A stretch of DNA of 12,693 bases from Bacillota bacterium. Its GTDB lineage: Bacteria > Bacillota > Clostridia > DSM-8532. The notes below the pieces were generated by a model that was not told the origin of the DNA, did not search any database, and saw nothing but the letters and a program-made list of their open reading frames with translations. The stretch is from positions 1-12,693 of the forward strand of contig JAEZBW010000596.1 in the NCBI GenBank assembly GCA_023426765.1. Reading direction: 5' to 3'. Shown one piece after another: positions 1 through 7,268 of the stretch (position 1 is the stretch's first letter; every line of letters starts with the position of its first letter). The position numbers and the translations under genes were made by a program.

Positions 1-326
1 ATGAAGCTAAATCCGATTCCCGTCAGGATGAAAGAAATTACATCATTCAGTCTGCAGGCCATATACTGGAAAACAATCTCAGAAAGTTAGATACGGTTGA
101 TCGGTGGGACGATGAAACATTTTTAATCCTGCTTCCAGAGACCAATAAACCCACTTCCGAAAAAGTCATTGCAAAAATAGAAAAGCTCGTAAGGAATACA
201 AACCTGATTTTCAGGGACAAGCCGGTTCAGCTTCTGTTAAACTTCAGTATTACCGAATATTCATCTACGGTTAAGGAATCTCCGGACAGGTTATTCAGAC
301 AGATCCGCTATAGAAGCCGATGGTGA
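1..326 (+). CDS. C-terminal part of a protein with a degenerate GGDEF domain (5' end outside window)
   Basis: The reading frame is open from base 3 to the TGA at 324-326 and gives 107 residues, so the gene starts upstream of the window. The segment DTVDRWDDETFLILLPET matches the central hairpin of GGDEF (diguanylate cyclase) domains, where R-x-GGDEF is followed by a hydrophobic strand and LP-x-T. The signature here reads DDETF (residues 36-40 of the visible part, bases 108-122): both glycines and the acidic pair are altered and only the final Phe is kept. The helix after it (about residues 52-64) and the strand containing LLLNFSIT also fit the GGDEF fold. Loss of the glycines that bind GTP suggests the domain no longer makes cyclic di-GMP and may act as a binding or regulatory domain. 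Whether other domains precede it cannot be seen. The HD-GYP gene downstream supports a cyclic di-GMP context. Confidence 0.7.
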   Translation, partial: EAKSDSRQDERNYIIQSAGHILENNLRKLDTVDRWDDETFLILLPETNKPTSEKVIAKIEKLVRNTNLIFRDKPVQLLLNFSITEYSSTVKESPDRLFRQIRYRSRW

Positions 327-378
327 TTCCCTAGCAGTAATAACATAAAAGATGCAATAAACATAGACACAAGGGGGC

Positions 379-470
379 GGTTTTATCGTGCAGAAAGTGT
401 ACGGGAGAACCATCTCCTATTGTTTTGTGCTCCCAATATTAACATAAGTAAACAGTTAATTGATAAAACC
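379..470 (+). promoter_or_regulatory. Candidate structured RNA leader, multi-branched
   Basis: A perfect 9-bp inverted repeat, GGTTTTATC (379-387) and GATAAAACC (462-470), encloses four smaller hairpins that follow each other without linkers. They are GTGCA/TGTAC (388-402, one G-U), GGGAGA/TCTCCT (403-418, outer pair G-U), ATTG/CAAT (419-437) and ATTAAC/GTTAAT (438-460). GGGAG (403-407) could instead pair with CTCCC (430-434), giving a competing fold. The element is about 200 bases upstream of the ODP start. It does not match the c-di-GMP-I riboswitch pattern that I know. The small AT-rich helices could be chance, so confidence is low. Confidence 0.25.
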
Positions 471-656
471 TCTGCGACCAGTTGGTGTATCACGAAGAAG
501 GTTATTTATTCCTGTTATTTCACTCAAAAATGCGGGTATTTATGATGCGTGATGCTAAAATAGTATTTTGGACGCGAAATGCTGGGATGCATGATAAAGG
601 CAGGTTAGGCCAGGGTTCATCTGGCTGCGGCAGCATCGAAGCATGGCCTGTTTTCC

Positions 657-664
657 AGGGAGGG
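657..664 (+). promoter_or_regulatory. Ribosome binding site that sets the ODP start
   Basis: AGGGAGGG ends 6 bases before the ATG at 671. No comparable site precedes the in-frame upstream TTG at 482, and family homology begins only after 671, so 671 is the preferred start. Confidence 0.75.
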
Positions 665-670
665 CTCACC

Positions 671-1492
671 ATGAGTTTTCATAGCAAATCCATCGAGAAA
701 GAGCCGGTAGAGATAGCCCAGGGTATCTATTGGGTTGGTTATTCCGACGTCAATTCAGGCCTGCACTGTAATCCGTACCTGATTGTTGAAGGAGACGAGG
801 CCGTATTGATTGATGGCGGAAGCCGGGACGATTTCAGCAATGTCATGCTGAAGATACTCAGAACCGGCCTTAGCCCTGCACAGATATCAAGGCTGATTTA
901 CCAGCACAATGATCCGGACCTTTGCGGCAGCCTGCCCCAGTTGGAAGCCATCATCAACAATGAAGATCTCAGGATTATTTCCCACGCTGATAACAATATC
1001 TTTATACATTATTACTCTCCAAAAACAAAAAAGCTTGATTTTCGTGATTTGAACAACCATTATGATTTTAAAACGGGAAGACGGCTCGAGTTTTATGCAA
1101 CCCCCTATTGTCATCAACTGGGCAGCTTTGTCACTTATGACACACAGACAAAAACGTTGTTTTCAAGCGATTTATTTGGGAGCTTTGATTATCAATGGAA
1201 ACTGAATCTGGAGCTGAAAGCCGGCTGCAGGAGCTGCCCGGACGCAAAAACCTGTCCCCCGGAGGATGCCTGCCGCATGAAAGGGATCCGGGAGTTCCAT
1301 CAAAGGATTATGACATCCAATCTGGCTTCATCCCATACCCTGAAGGTGATTGAATCCTTGGATATTGCCAGGATTGCGCCGCAGCATGGCAGCATTATCA
1401 CATCCAGAGAAGACATTGAGACGGTCCTCCGGCACTTGCGGGCGATTAATAATGTTGGTATCGAGTATGTGCTTTCGGGAGAAAACCAATGA
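671..1492 (+). CDS. ODP-type di-iron protein (metallo-beta-lactamase fold), probable oxygen or redox sensor
   Basis: The product has 273 residues and the metallo-beta-lactamase fold of flavodiiron proteins, but no flavodoxin domain. This is the stand-alone oxygen-binding di-iron (ODP) type. The ligand positions of the family are all present: H79, D81 and D83 in the QHNDPDLCG segment, H148 (TPYCHQLGS), D167 (LFSSDLFGS) and H239 (APQHGS). D81 replaces the usual Glu, and the second His of the HxExDH motif is Leu84, a known position of variation. An insert between D167 and H239 carries four cysteines (C186, C189, C195, C201). There is no signal peptide, so it should be cytoplasmic. Its stop overlaps the start of the PAS/HD-GYP gene as ATGA, which indicates translational coupling. 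ODP proteins are known as oxygen/Fe sensors, for example in Treponema denticola chemotaxis. I infer that this one senses O2 or NO and controls the adjacent cyclic di-GMP proteins. A direct O2-reducing role is possible. Confidence 0.82.
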   Translation: MSFHSKSIEKEPVEIAQGIYWVGYSDVNSGLHCNPYLIVEGDEAVLIDGGSRDDFSNVMLKILRTGLSPAQISRLIYQHNDPDLCGSLPQLEAIINNEDLRIISHADNNIFIHYYSPKTKKLDFRDLNNHYDFKTGRRLEFYATPYCHQLGSFVTYDTQTKTLFSSDLFGSFDYQWKLNLELKAGCRSCPDAKTCPPEDACRMKGIREFHQRIMTSNLASSHTLKVIESLDIARIAPQHGSIITSREDIETVLRHLRAINNVGIEYVLSGENQ

Positions 1493-2739
1493 CGATACAG
1501 GATTCACTGCTGGATAATCTTATATCGGGAAAAAGGAAGGATATCCTGAAAGCCTATTGTATTGAGAGCTTTGCCAGGGAAATTGATCATACGATTCAAA
1601 ATGAATTGCTCACTCGTTTGATTCTTGAGCATTCCTCCATTACAAGACAGCTTGAAGTGCTGAACAGACAGCTTTCATACAGCGAGGAGACACTTGCCGA
1701 AGCGCAAAAAATTGCCATGCTTGGCCGTTGGGATGTATACCGCGATACCGGTGAATGGGTTTGGTCAAAGTCCCTGTATGAAATTCTGGAAGTGAGCCCG
1801 ACCCTTCCGGCCTCTCCGAATCTGTTTTTTTCACGCGTCCATCCCGAGGATGTTGCAGAGGCGATCCGGGCTTATGAACAGATTTTTTATATTGATACGC
1901 TGTGGGCAAAAAGATACCGTCTGCTGATGGAAGACGGCCGCCTGAAATGGGTTTACCTGAGGTACAATCCTGTTATAAACAGTAAGGGCACCATCGATCA
2001 TTGCTATGGTACCATTCAGGATATCACCGAGATGAAAAAGGCTGAAGATGAACTGGAGAAATACAGCAAGCATCTTGAAAAGCTGGTTGAAGAAAAGGTC
2101 CAGGAGATTTCAGCTTCTCAAATGGCAACGATTTATGCATTGATCAGGCTGTCGGAATCCCGGGATGATGATACCGGTACACACATCGAGCGAACTGCCG
2201 GATTTTGCCGTCTGCTTGCCGAAAAAGCAAGGTCCGGTTCAAAGTATTCGGATCAAATCGATGACAGGTTTATTGCAACGATCTACAAAGCCAGTCCGCT
2301 TCATGATATCGGTAAAGTCGGCATCCCCGACAGCATTCTTCTGAAGCCGGGCAAGCTGACCGAGTCTGAGTTTGCTATTATGAAGACGCATGTTCAGATA
2401 GGGTATGAAACACTTGCGAATGTCGGTGCGCAATACGACAAAAATGAATTCCTCAAAATGGGCATGGATATTGCCTTATATCACCATGAGAAATGGGATG
2501 GCAGCGGCTATAACAAGGGACTTTTGGGGGAAGAAATCCCATTGTCGGCCCGGATTATGGCTGTTGCCGATGTTTATGATGCCCTTCGTTCCAGGAGGGT
2601 TTACAAGGAAGCCTATTCTCATGAAAAAAGCATGGACATCATGCTTTCAGGCAGAGGAAGTCATTTCGATCCTGTTCTGATCGATCTCTTTTCTGAAGCG
2701 TGTGCGGAATTCCGTTTGCTTTATGAATCCCTGAAATAA
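1489..2739 (+). CDS. PAS domain / HD-GYP cyclic di-GMP phosphodiesterase
   Basis: The product has 416 residues with no membrane segment. Residues 1-70 are mostly helical. A PAS domain covers about 75-185: it starts near LGRWDVYRDTG and ends with the typical TIQDITEMKKAEDEL. A short coiled coil (about 185-208) leads into an HD-GYP domain (about 210-405). Visible metal and active-site residues are H272-D273 (HDIGKVGIP), K276, H301, the H332-H333 pair (YHHEKWDGSGY) and D361. The signature reads GYN (340-342) instead of GYP; the surrounding DGSGYxxGLxGExIPLxARI block is intact. HD-GYP proteins hydrolyse cyclic di-GMP to pGpG or GMP. The ATG at 1489 overlaps the stop of the ODP gene, and the first bases of this gene are read twice. 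The likely role is a soluble phosphodiesterase whose PAS domain and/or the ODP partner provide the input signal. Activity is inferred, not shown. Confidence 0.9.
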   Translation: MTIQDSLLDNLISGKRKDILKAYCIESFAREIDHTIQNELLTRLILEHSSITRQLEVLNRQLSYSEETLAEAQKIAMLGRWDVYRDTGEWVWSKSLYEILEVSPTLPASPNLFFSRVHPEDVAEAIRAYEQIFYIDTLWAKRYRLLMEDGRLKWVYLRYNPVINSKGTIDHCYGTIQDITEMKKAEDELEKYSKHLEKLVEEKVQEISASQMATIYALIRLSESRDDDTGTHIERTAGFCRLLAEKARSGSKYSDQIDDRFIATIYKASPLHDIGKVGIPDSILLKPGKLTESEFAIMKTHVQIGYETLANVGAQYDKNEFLKMGMDIALYHHEKWDGSGYNKGLLGEEIPLSARIMAVADVYDALRSRRVYKEAYSHEKSMDIMLSGRGSHFDPVLIDLFSEACAEFRLLYESLK

Positions 2740-2743
2740 CTTT

Positions 2744-2804
2744 CAACAAAAGGGAACGGTTCTGCTATGCAACGAATGCATTGCAGAACCGTTCCTTTTT
2801 GTTG
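2744..2804. terminator. Bidirectional intrinsic terminator between convergent operons
   Basis: A nearly perfect inverted repeat lies between the two converging genes. CAACAAAAGGGAACGGTTCTGC (2744-2765) pairs with 2783-2804 over 22 bp with one G-U pair, and the inner part continues through a single T-T mismatch to ATGCA/TGCAT around a 5-base loop. The GC-rich core GGAACGGTTCTGC is flanked by an A-run on the left and a T-run (2796-2800) on the right, so each strand ends the hairpin with U residues. It should stop the HD-GYP transcript and the transporter transcript. Confidence 0.88.
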
Positions 2805-2828
2805 TATTATTAAGCTTTGTGTTCCCGA

Positions 2829-4610
2829 TTAATTCTCTTCCACCTGAAGCTTGTAACGGATTGCAGCCTGTTCACGGCTCCAATCGAGAATCTTATCATA
2901 ACCATATTGCTTACAGACCTTGATCATCTCTTTCACCTGATAATCAAACTCTGCATCGCTCTTGGCATAGATTGCACGCCAGGAATATTTTTTGGCAACG
3001 GCCTGCATCACCTGGGTCCAGATCAGTTCCAGTTCGTCGGAGCGCTTAGGCTCTGAATAGGATGTTCCGGGAACTAACGTGTAGTTTCCGCTCTCCATAT
3101 AATCCTGGATGTTATCAACCCCTGTAAAATCGAACCAATCCTGTTCAAGATCACATTTGACCTTCCCCATCGTACTGGCCCACCGATCCCTGTTGTAGGG
3201 TTCCTGCGACTCGGGATTCATCGCGTCGATCACCCAGGTGGTATTATTCAGCTGAAGCATACCGTCGGTAAAGCTGGCTCCAAGTTTGTATGTTTTTCCG
3301 GTTTCCTTGCTCGTCCATTCCACACCGCCGAGATCATACTGCGGGTCGTTGTTGCACGCTTCGCCGAGTTCGGTTAAGCAGGTTTTGCCGTTTTCATCAT
3401 AATACCACATTAAATCTTTAATTCCATACCAGATGCTCATCGCTCCCTCGGGTGTATAAAGCCAGTTGAGGATCTCCATGCACAGCTCGGGATACTCGGT
3501 ATTCGCTCCGATGGACCAAATACGGTTGCCGCCGAGCAGGCTCATTCCATAAACAGCCGGGGATGCTTCTTTCGGGACAAGCGGAAGCATCATTTTGTTC
3601 TGTGCGATATGTTCGTTTGTGTTATAGGCAAAGGATCCGCTGTAGTTGAAAATGGAGAAGAAGGTCCCGCCAGCCTTTACCTTTTCCGACATCTGGTCGT
3701 ATGTCTGCGTCATGGAATCGGGATCGAGGAGATCGTTCTGATAAAGCTTGTTGAAAAACTTCAGCATCTTCAGGTAAGGCCCATCTTCCATCAGTTCATC
3801 ATACAACTGGCCTGTTGCAGGGTCATACAGCCCTATCGTCTGTTCGTCATAGCCAAAATAGGCCGTCGCAAATGCCTTAACATACATGACCATGGTACCG
3901 TCCCAGTCAGGCCACAGCGATACGGCATAGGTCTCATTGCCATTTTCGTCGGTCGGGCAGATTTCTTTCATCTGCTTCAACACCTCTAAGTAGTCGTCGA
4001 GATCCTTCACTTCCGGGTGACCAAGCTGTTTGTAAAGATCCCACCGCAGATCCCAGGTGTAAAAGAAGCTCTGATGGTCTTCCTTGCTGGAAGCGAGATT
4101 ATGGCCCAGACCATAAATATTTCCGTCCCCGGAAATCTTTCTGTTTGTCTCCAGAGCGATTTGTGCTTTCTCCCAGATTACCGGTCCATAGGTTTGAAGG
4201 AGATCGCCTTCCTCCCAGCTGTAAAGCAGCCCGAGGTCGATCGCTTGCTTATAATCCCTGCCGTTATCGCCCCAGACAACGATATCACCCATGTCTCCGG
4301 CTTCGAGCAGCGTTTCATAGGTGCCTTCCATATCGTTGATGATGTTCAGCTGAACGTTGAATTTATCCTTCAACAGTGCAGCGTACCAGCCCGTCTGCAT
4401 TCCATTCCAGTTTGCGAGCTGGCTGTAAACATCCAGTGTGATCAGCTCATCATTGCCGCTCTTGCCGCCCTTTGACGGTTCGACAGTCGATTGACCGTTT
4501 GTGTCCTTTTCCTTTTTTCTGCAGGCAGTGGTTCCAAGCATCATCGAAACAAGCATCGCCACACTCAGAATGATCAATCCAACCCGTTTGATTCCTTTCA
4601 CTTTTTTCAT
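2829..4610 (-). CDS. Lipoprotein sugar-binding protein of ABC transporter (LplA/YtcQ-like)
   Basis: The product has 593 residues. It starts with a lipoprotein signal: a basic start, a hydrophobic stretch (about 11-29) and Cys30 in LGTTAC, where the -3 position is Thr rather than the usual Leu. A charged, low-complexity spacer (31-55) follows, then an extracellular solute-binding domain. The length near 550-600 residues and the aromatic-rich sequence (such as LANWNGMQTGWYAALL and MSIWYGIKDLMWYYDENG) fit the LplA/YtcQ type found beside LplB/LplC permeases. These proteins capture oligosaccharides at the outer face of the membrane. The ATG at 4610 is preferred because AAAGGG (4619-4624) lies 8 bases upstream; the in-frame GTG at 4619 would overlap that site. 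It is the last gene of the transporter unit, 52 bases after the second permease. The substrate is not readable from sequence; the GH5 neighbour suggests a beta-glucan oligosaccharide. Confidence 0.88.
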   Translation of the reverse strand: MKKVKGIKRVGLIILSVAMLVSMMLGTTACRKKEKDTNGQSTVEPSKGGKSGNDELITLDVYSQLANWNGMQTGWYAALLKDKFNVQLNIINDMEGTYETLLEAGDMGDIVVWGDNGRDYKQAIDLGLLYSWEEGDLLQTYGPVIWEKAQIALETNRKISGDGNIYGLGHNLASSKEDHQSFFYTWDLRWDLYKQLGHPEVKDLDDYLEVLKQMKEICPTDENGNETYAVSLWPDWDGTMVMYVKAFATAYFGYDEQTIGLYDPATGQLYDELMEDGPYLKMLKFFNKLYQNDLLDPDSMTQTYDQMSEKVKAGGTFFSIFNYSGSFAYNTNEHIAQNKMMLPLVPKEASPAVYGMSLLGGNRIWSIGANTEYPELCMEILNWLYTPEGAMSIWYGIKDLMWYYDENGKTCLTELGEACNNDPQYDLGGVEWTSKETGKTYKLGASFTDGMLQLNNTTWVIDAMNPESQEPYNRDRWASTMGKVKCDLEQDWFDFTGVDNIQDYMESGNYTLVPGTSYSEPKRSDELELIWTQVMQAVAKKYSWRAIYAKSDAEFDYQVKEMIKVCKQYGYDKILDWSREQAAIRYKLQVEEN

Positions 4611-4662
4611 TCCCAACACCCTTTCATGATAATAAATTAAATGCTTCCAGGACCCCTGCCTC

Positions 4663-5598
4663 TCACCCCTTCACTGCGCCCAGCATAATGCCCTTCACGA
4701 AATACCGCTGCATAAACGGATAAACAAGAAGGATCGGCATGATTGTTGCCATTGCAATGGTGTACTTCACAACCTTTGAGTTCAGCGAGTTTTCCAGAAC
4801 ATTCGTCATCCCTGCGCCGCCTGCCATTACAGCTTCCAGGTCGGATGCCTTGACAAGGTAAACGTAGAGACGATGCTGCAGCGTAAACAGCTGCGGTGCA
4901 CCTTTCATCAGGATCAGCGAATCCTGGAATGAATTCCAGTTTCCAACCGCGCCGAAGATCGCAATCGTAGCCAGAATGGGTTTTGAAAGAGGCCATATAA
5001 TTTTTCGGAAAATTGTGAAATTCGATGCACCATCAATGAATGCGCTCTCTTCCAGTTCAGCCGGGATCGACTCGATATAGGTTTTTACCAGAATGATATT
5101 AAATGGCGCAACGATACCGGGGATAATATACGCCAGATAGGTGTTCGTTAAACCCAGCATCAGCATATTCATGTACCACGGAATCAGGCCTGCGTTAAAA
5201 TACATCGTAATGACGATGAAACGATACCAGAATTTTCTCATCCATAAGTTCTTCTTTGTGACGAGGTATCCCGCAAAAGCGCTGGCCATTACCATCAGCG
5301 CTGTCCCGAAAATCGTTCTTGTAAGCGTTACGATAAAGGAGTTGACCAGATCATTGACTTCCTTGAGCGCGATATAATTGGAAATATTGATGCCGATGGG
5401 ATAAAATGTGATCGCACCCTTTGTAACAAGGTTGTTGTCGGAAATCGTATTGATGAACAGATAATAGAACGGGAAAACACAAAGCAGCGTGAACAGCCCG
5501 AACACCGTAATGTTGATGATATCGAATACCAGGCCTTTCTTTTGCCGGCGATGTGTTGTGTTTTCTGTTTTTATCGGATTTCCGTCTGAATGTTTCAT
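4663..5598 (-). CDS. ABC sugar transporter permease, LplC/MalG-like
   Basis: The product has 311 residues with about six membrane segments (roughly 27-50, 87-112, 125-142, 150-171, 208-226, 280-296). The cytoplasmic EAA loop that contacts the ATPase is clear at about 181-207 (EESAFIDGAS...IIWPLSKP). The C-terminus ending RYFVKGIMLGAVKG is typical of the LplC/YtcP group. The ATG at 5598 has a strong AGGAGGTGG site 3-4 bases upstream. It forms the membrane channel with the preceding permease, from which it is separated by 97 bases without a terminator-like hairpin. No ATP-binding subunit gene is in the window; in this transporter group a shared MsmK-type ATPase encoded elsewhere usually serves. 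Confidence 0.92.
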   Translation of the reverse strand: MKHSDGNPIKTENTTHRRQKKGLVFDIINITVFGLFTLLCVFPFYYLFINTISDNNLVTKGAITFYPIGINISNYIALKEVNDLVNSFIVTLTRTIFGTALMVMASAFAGYLVTKKNLWMRKFWYRFIVITMYFNAGLIPWYMNMLMLGLTNTYLAYIIPGIVAPFNIILVKTYIESIPAELEESAFIDGASNFTIFRKIIWPLSKPILATIAIFGAVGNWNSFQDSLILMKGAPQLFTLQHRLYVYLVKASDLEAVMAGGAGMTNVLENSLNSKVVKYTIAMATIMPILLVYPFMQRYFVKGIMLGAVKG

Positions 5599-5698
5599 CT
5601 TCCACCTCCTGATAGCCGTCAGGGAAATTCATCGTTTTACTAAATTCAACAGCTGGCCGTCTTTAAAGCCGATTCTTCGAAGACCCTCCGGAACACCA

Positions 5699-7153
5699 TC
5701 AAATGATGCTTTCTCCGCGAACCATCTTCGACATCTTATTCGCAAAGAATAGAAGCGTGATGCTGACAAGCGATTTGCTCATTCCAATCACGGTCGAAAG
5801 CGGAATTCTGCCTCCGTCTATCCCGATATTATACACATACAGATCCAGTACTTCTATCGATTCCTTGTTCACCGCATTGGAGAACATCAGGTATTGTTCC
5901 ATCCCGTTGGAGAGGGCTCCGGCAATCGTCAGCAGCAGGAGCACCAAATAGGTTGACATAAGGCTTGGAACGGTGATGTGCCACATCCGTTGAAAACGCC
6001 CGGCTCCGTCTATTTTCGCGGCTTCAAACAGCTGAGGATCGATGCCTGAAATTGCTGCGATATAAATGATCGCACTCCAGCCAAGCCCCTTCCACATTCC
6101 CCACAAAAGCATCTTCAACCAGGTATGATCGGCACTCATCAGCCAATTCGTCTGCGAGTTGATTGAAAAAAAGGAAAGGAAGGAGTTTACGAAGCCATTT
6201 GTGCTGAAAATCGCCAGAGCGATGGCATAAACCAGTACCCAGCTGATAAAGTTCGGGATCGTGGTTAAGGTTTGAACAATTCGTTTAATGCGGCTGCTGC
6301 GGATTTCATTCAGGAAGATCGCGAAAACCATCGGCACCCAGCTTGTCAGAATGCCCAGACCGCTCATCGCCAGGGTATTTTGCATGACACGGACAATATC
6401 CTGAACGGCGGCGGGGTTCTGGAACAGGATCGTAAACCATTTGAAACCAACAAACTTATCAGCGCTTAAAGTCCCGCCGGCTGTATAATCAAAAAAGGAG
6501 AAGCGCCATCCCCAAAGAGGAAGGTAGAAAAAAACGAAGGTCAATAAAATAATCGGCAGAAGCATCAGGAAAAGAGAATATTTTTCCGGCATCTCCATTT
6601 TGGCTTCGATCACGGCCGGACGCCTGAACAAAAGGATCGAAACACTAATCAGCAGCATAAGTGCAACCAGCGCCGCATACAAATAAAAACCTGAAGGAAA
6701 AACAGCCTGTGCCCGCTTCGCCCCTTTTGAATCCAACAGCTGCAGATAGGACAGATATATACCGACAAGCCCTGCGGCCATGGTGAGGGATCCGATGGCA
6801 GTGAACCAAATCCCGCCGGATTTCATCCGGTTGTTGCCCAAAGACATGCATCCGCCGATCCCACATGCGATGATTCCAAGAACCATGACAGCCGATGCAA
6901 TGCTTAGCAATACAAACGTCGATTTATCAACCACGCCCTGCTTGAACATGGCGGCAAATTTCGTCGTAAGGTTGGAAAAGGAAAATGCTGTGGTAAAGAG
7001 TGATATATTTTTATTGATCAAAAGTGAAATACGCCCCGGATTAAACCCGGGAAAAAACATAAAAAACCCTGCGCAGAGCGCGAGTATGCGAAGAGCGCCG
7101 TATAGTATGACCGATAAATTGATGGGCTTTCTTGCTGTAATAATATTATCCAT
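5699..7153 (-). CDS. ABC sugar transporter permease, LplB-like, with extra N-terminal membrane domain
   Basis: The product has 484 residues. The C-terminal 295 residues (about 190-484) are a standard LplB/YteP permease: six membrane segments, an EAA loop at 377-397 (EAAKIDGAGRFQRMWHITVP) and the ending NKMSKMVRGES. The N-terminal 188 residues are unusual for the family, whose members normally have 290-330 residues. They contain about four predicted membrane segments (roughly 13-35, 80-100, 115-138, 155-176) and a polar loop at 38-78. The ATG at 7153 is preferred because AAGGAGAAAG lies about 10 bases upstream; the frame remains open to 7252, but that stretch holds a hairpin and no ribosome binding site. 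It is the first transporter gene of the unit and follows the repeat protein after 115 bases. The extension may be a fusion with an unrelated small membrane protein; its function is unknown. Confidence 0.88.
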   Translation of the reverse strand: MDNIITARKPINLSVILYGALRILALCAGFFMFFPGFNPGRISLLINKNISLFTTAFSFSNLTTKFAAMFKQGVVDKSTFVLLSIASAVMVLGIIACGIGGCMSLGNNRMKSGGIWFTAIGSLTMAAGLVGIYLSYLQLLDSKGAKRAQAVFPSGFYLYAALVALMLLISVSILLFRRPAVIEAKMEMPEKYSLFLMLLPIILLTFVFFYLPLWGWRFSFFDYTAGGTLSADKFVGFKWFTILFQNPAAVQDIVRVMQNTLAMSGLGILTSWVPMVFAIFLNEIRSSRIKRIVQTLTTIPNFISWVLVYAIALAIFSTNGFVNSFLSFFSINSQTNWLMSADHTWLKMLLWGMWKGLGWSAIIYIAAISGIDPQLFEAAKIDGAGRFQRMWHITVPSLMSTYLVLLLLTIAGALSNGMEQYLMFSNAVNKESIEVLDLYVYNIGIDGGRIPLSTVIGMSKSLVSITLLFFANKMSKMVRGESII

Positions 7154-7171
7154 GTTTTGTCTTTCTCCTTC

Positions 7172-7201
7172 TACGATAATAAGGGTCGATAGAATATCGT
7201 A
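7172..7201 (-). repeat. Inverted repeats before the LplB-like gene
   Basis: TACGATA (7172-7178) and TATCGTA (7195-7201) form a 7-bp inverted repeat with a 16-base spacer, directly upstream of the ribosome binding site. A competing small hairpin, CGATA-gaa-TATCG (7187-7199), shares the right arm. It could be an operator or a translation-modulating structure. Confidence 0.35.
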
Positions 7202-7222
7202 AAGGTGATGAAAAATCGGTAA

Positions 7223-7254
7223 GGGTGCGATCCCCTTTTCGGGGGACCGCACCC
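7223..7254 (-). terminator. GC-rich hairpin after the repeat-protein gene, possible partial terminator
   Basis: GGGTGCG (7223-7229) pairs with CGCACCC (7248-7254). After one A-C mismatch the stem continues as TCCCC/GGGGA (7231-7235 with 7242-7246), with a G-U pair closing a 4-base loop. In the minus-strand transcript it begins 14 bases after the stop codon of the repeat protein. It is followed by UUACCGAUUUUUC, an interrupted U-tract. That suggests a leaky terminator or 3'-end stabiliser that lowers expression of the transporter genes relative to the repeat protein. Confidence 0.55.
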
Positions 7255-7268
7255 GGCCTTATGGTTTA

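Larger units (their letters stand above)
327..670 (+). other. Intergenic leader between the degenerate GGDEF gene and the ODP gene
   Basis: These 344 bases hold no convincing gene. The frame of the downstream ODP gene stays open back to a TTG at 482, but those 63 codons have no ribosome binding site and read like non-coding sequence. The first half (379-470) contains several abutting inverted repeats, described separately. A TAAAAT at 556-561 resembles a -10 box but has no acceptable -35 box. No clear promoter or strong terminator was found. Confidence 0.5.

Noticed and set aside
1..90. ATG at base 1 as the start of a gene
   Set aside because: That frame meets a stop at about base 88, whereas the frame from base 3 gives a recognisable GGDEF C-terminal part.
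403..426. Intrinsic terminator for the degenerate GGDEF gene
   Set aside because: The GGGAGA/TCTCCT stem has only six pairs including a G-U, and the following T-run is broken (ATTGTTTTG), so it was kept only as part of the leader element.
570..600. A sigma-54-like promoter (TTGGACGCGAAATGCTGG) upstream of the ODP gene
   Set aside because: The GG and GC pairs are 9 bases apart rather than the required 10, and the flanking positions match poorly.
482..670. N-terminal extension of the ODP protein from a TTG at 482
   Set aside because: The added residues show no family similarity and there is no ribosome binding site near 482, while AGGGAGGG precedes the ATG at 671.
3609..4475. Open frames on the + strand opposite the solute-binding protein
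   Set aside because: They are in the shadow of a lipoprotein gene with a clear signal, length and operon context, and have no start signals or recognisable domains.
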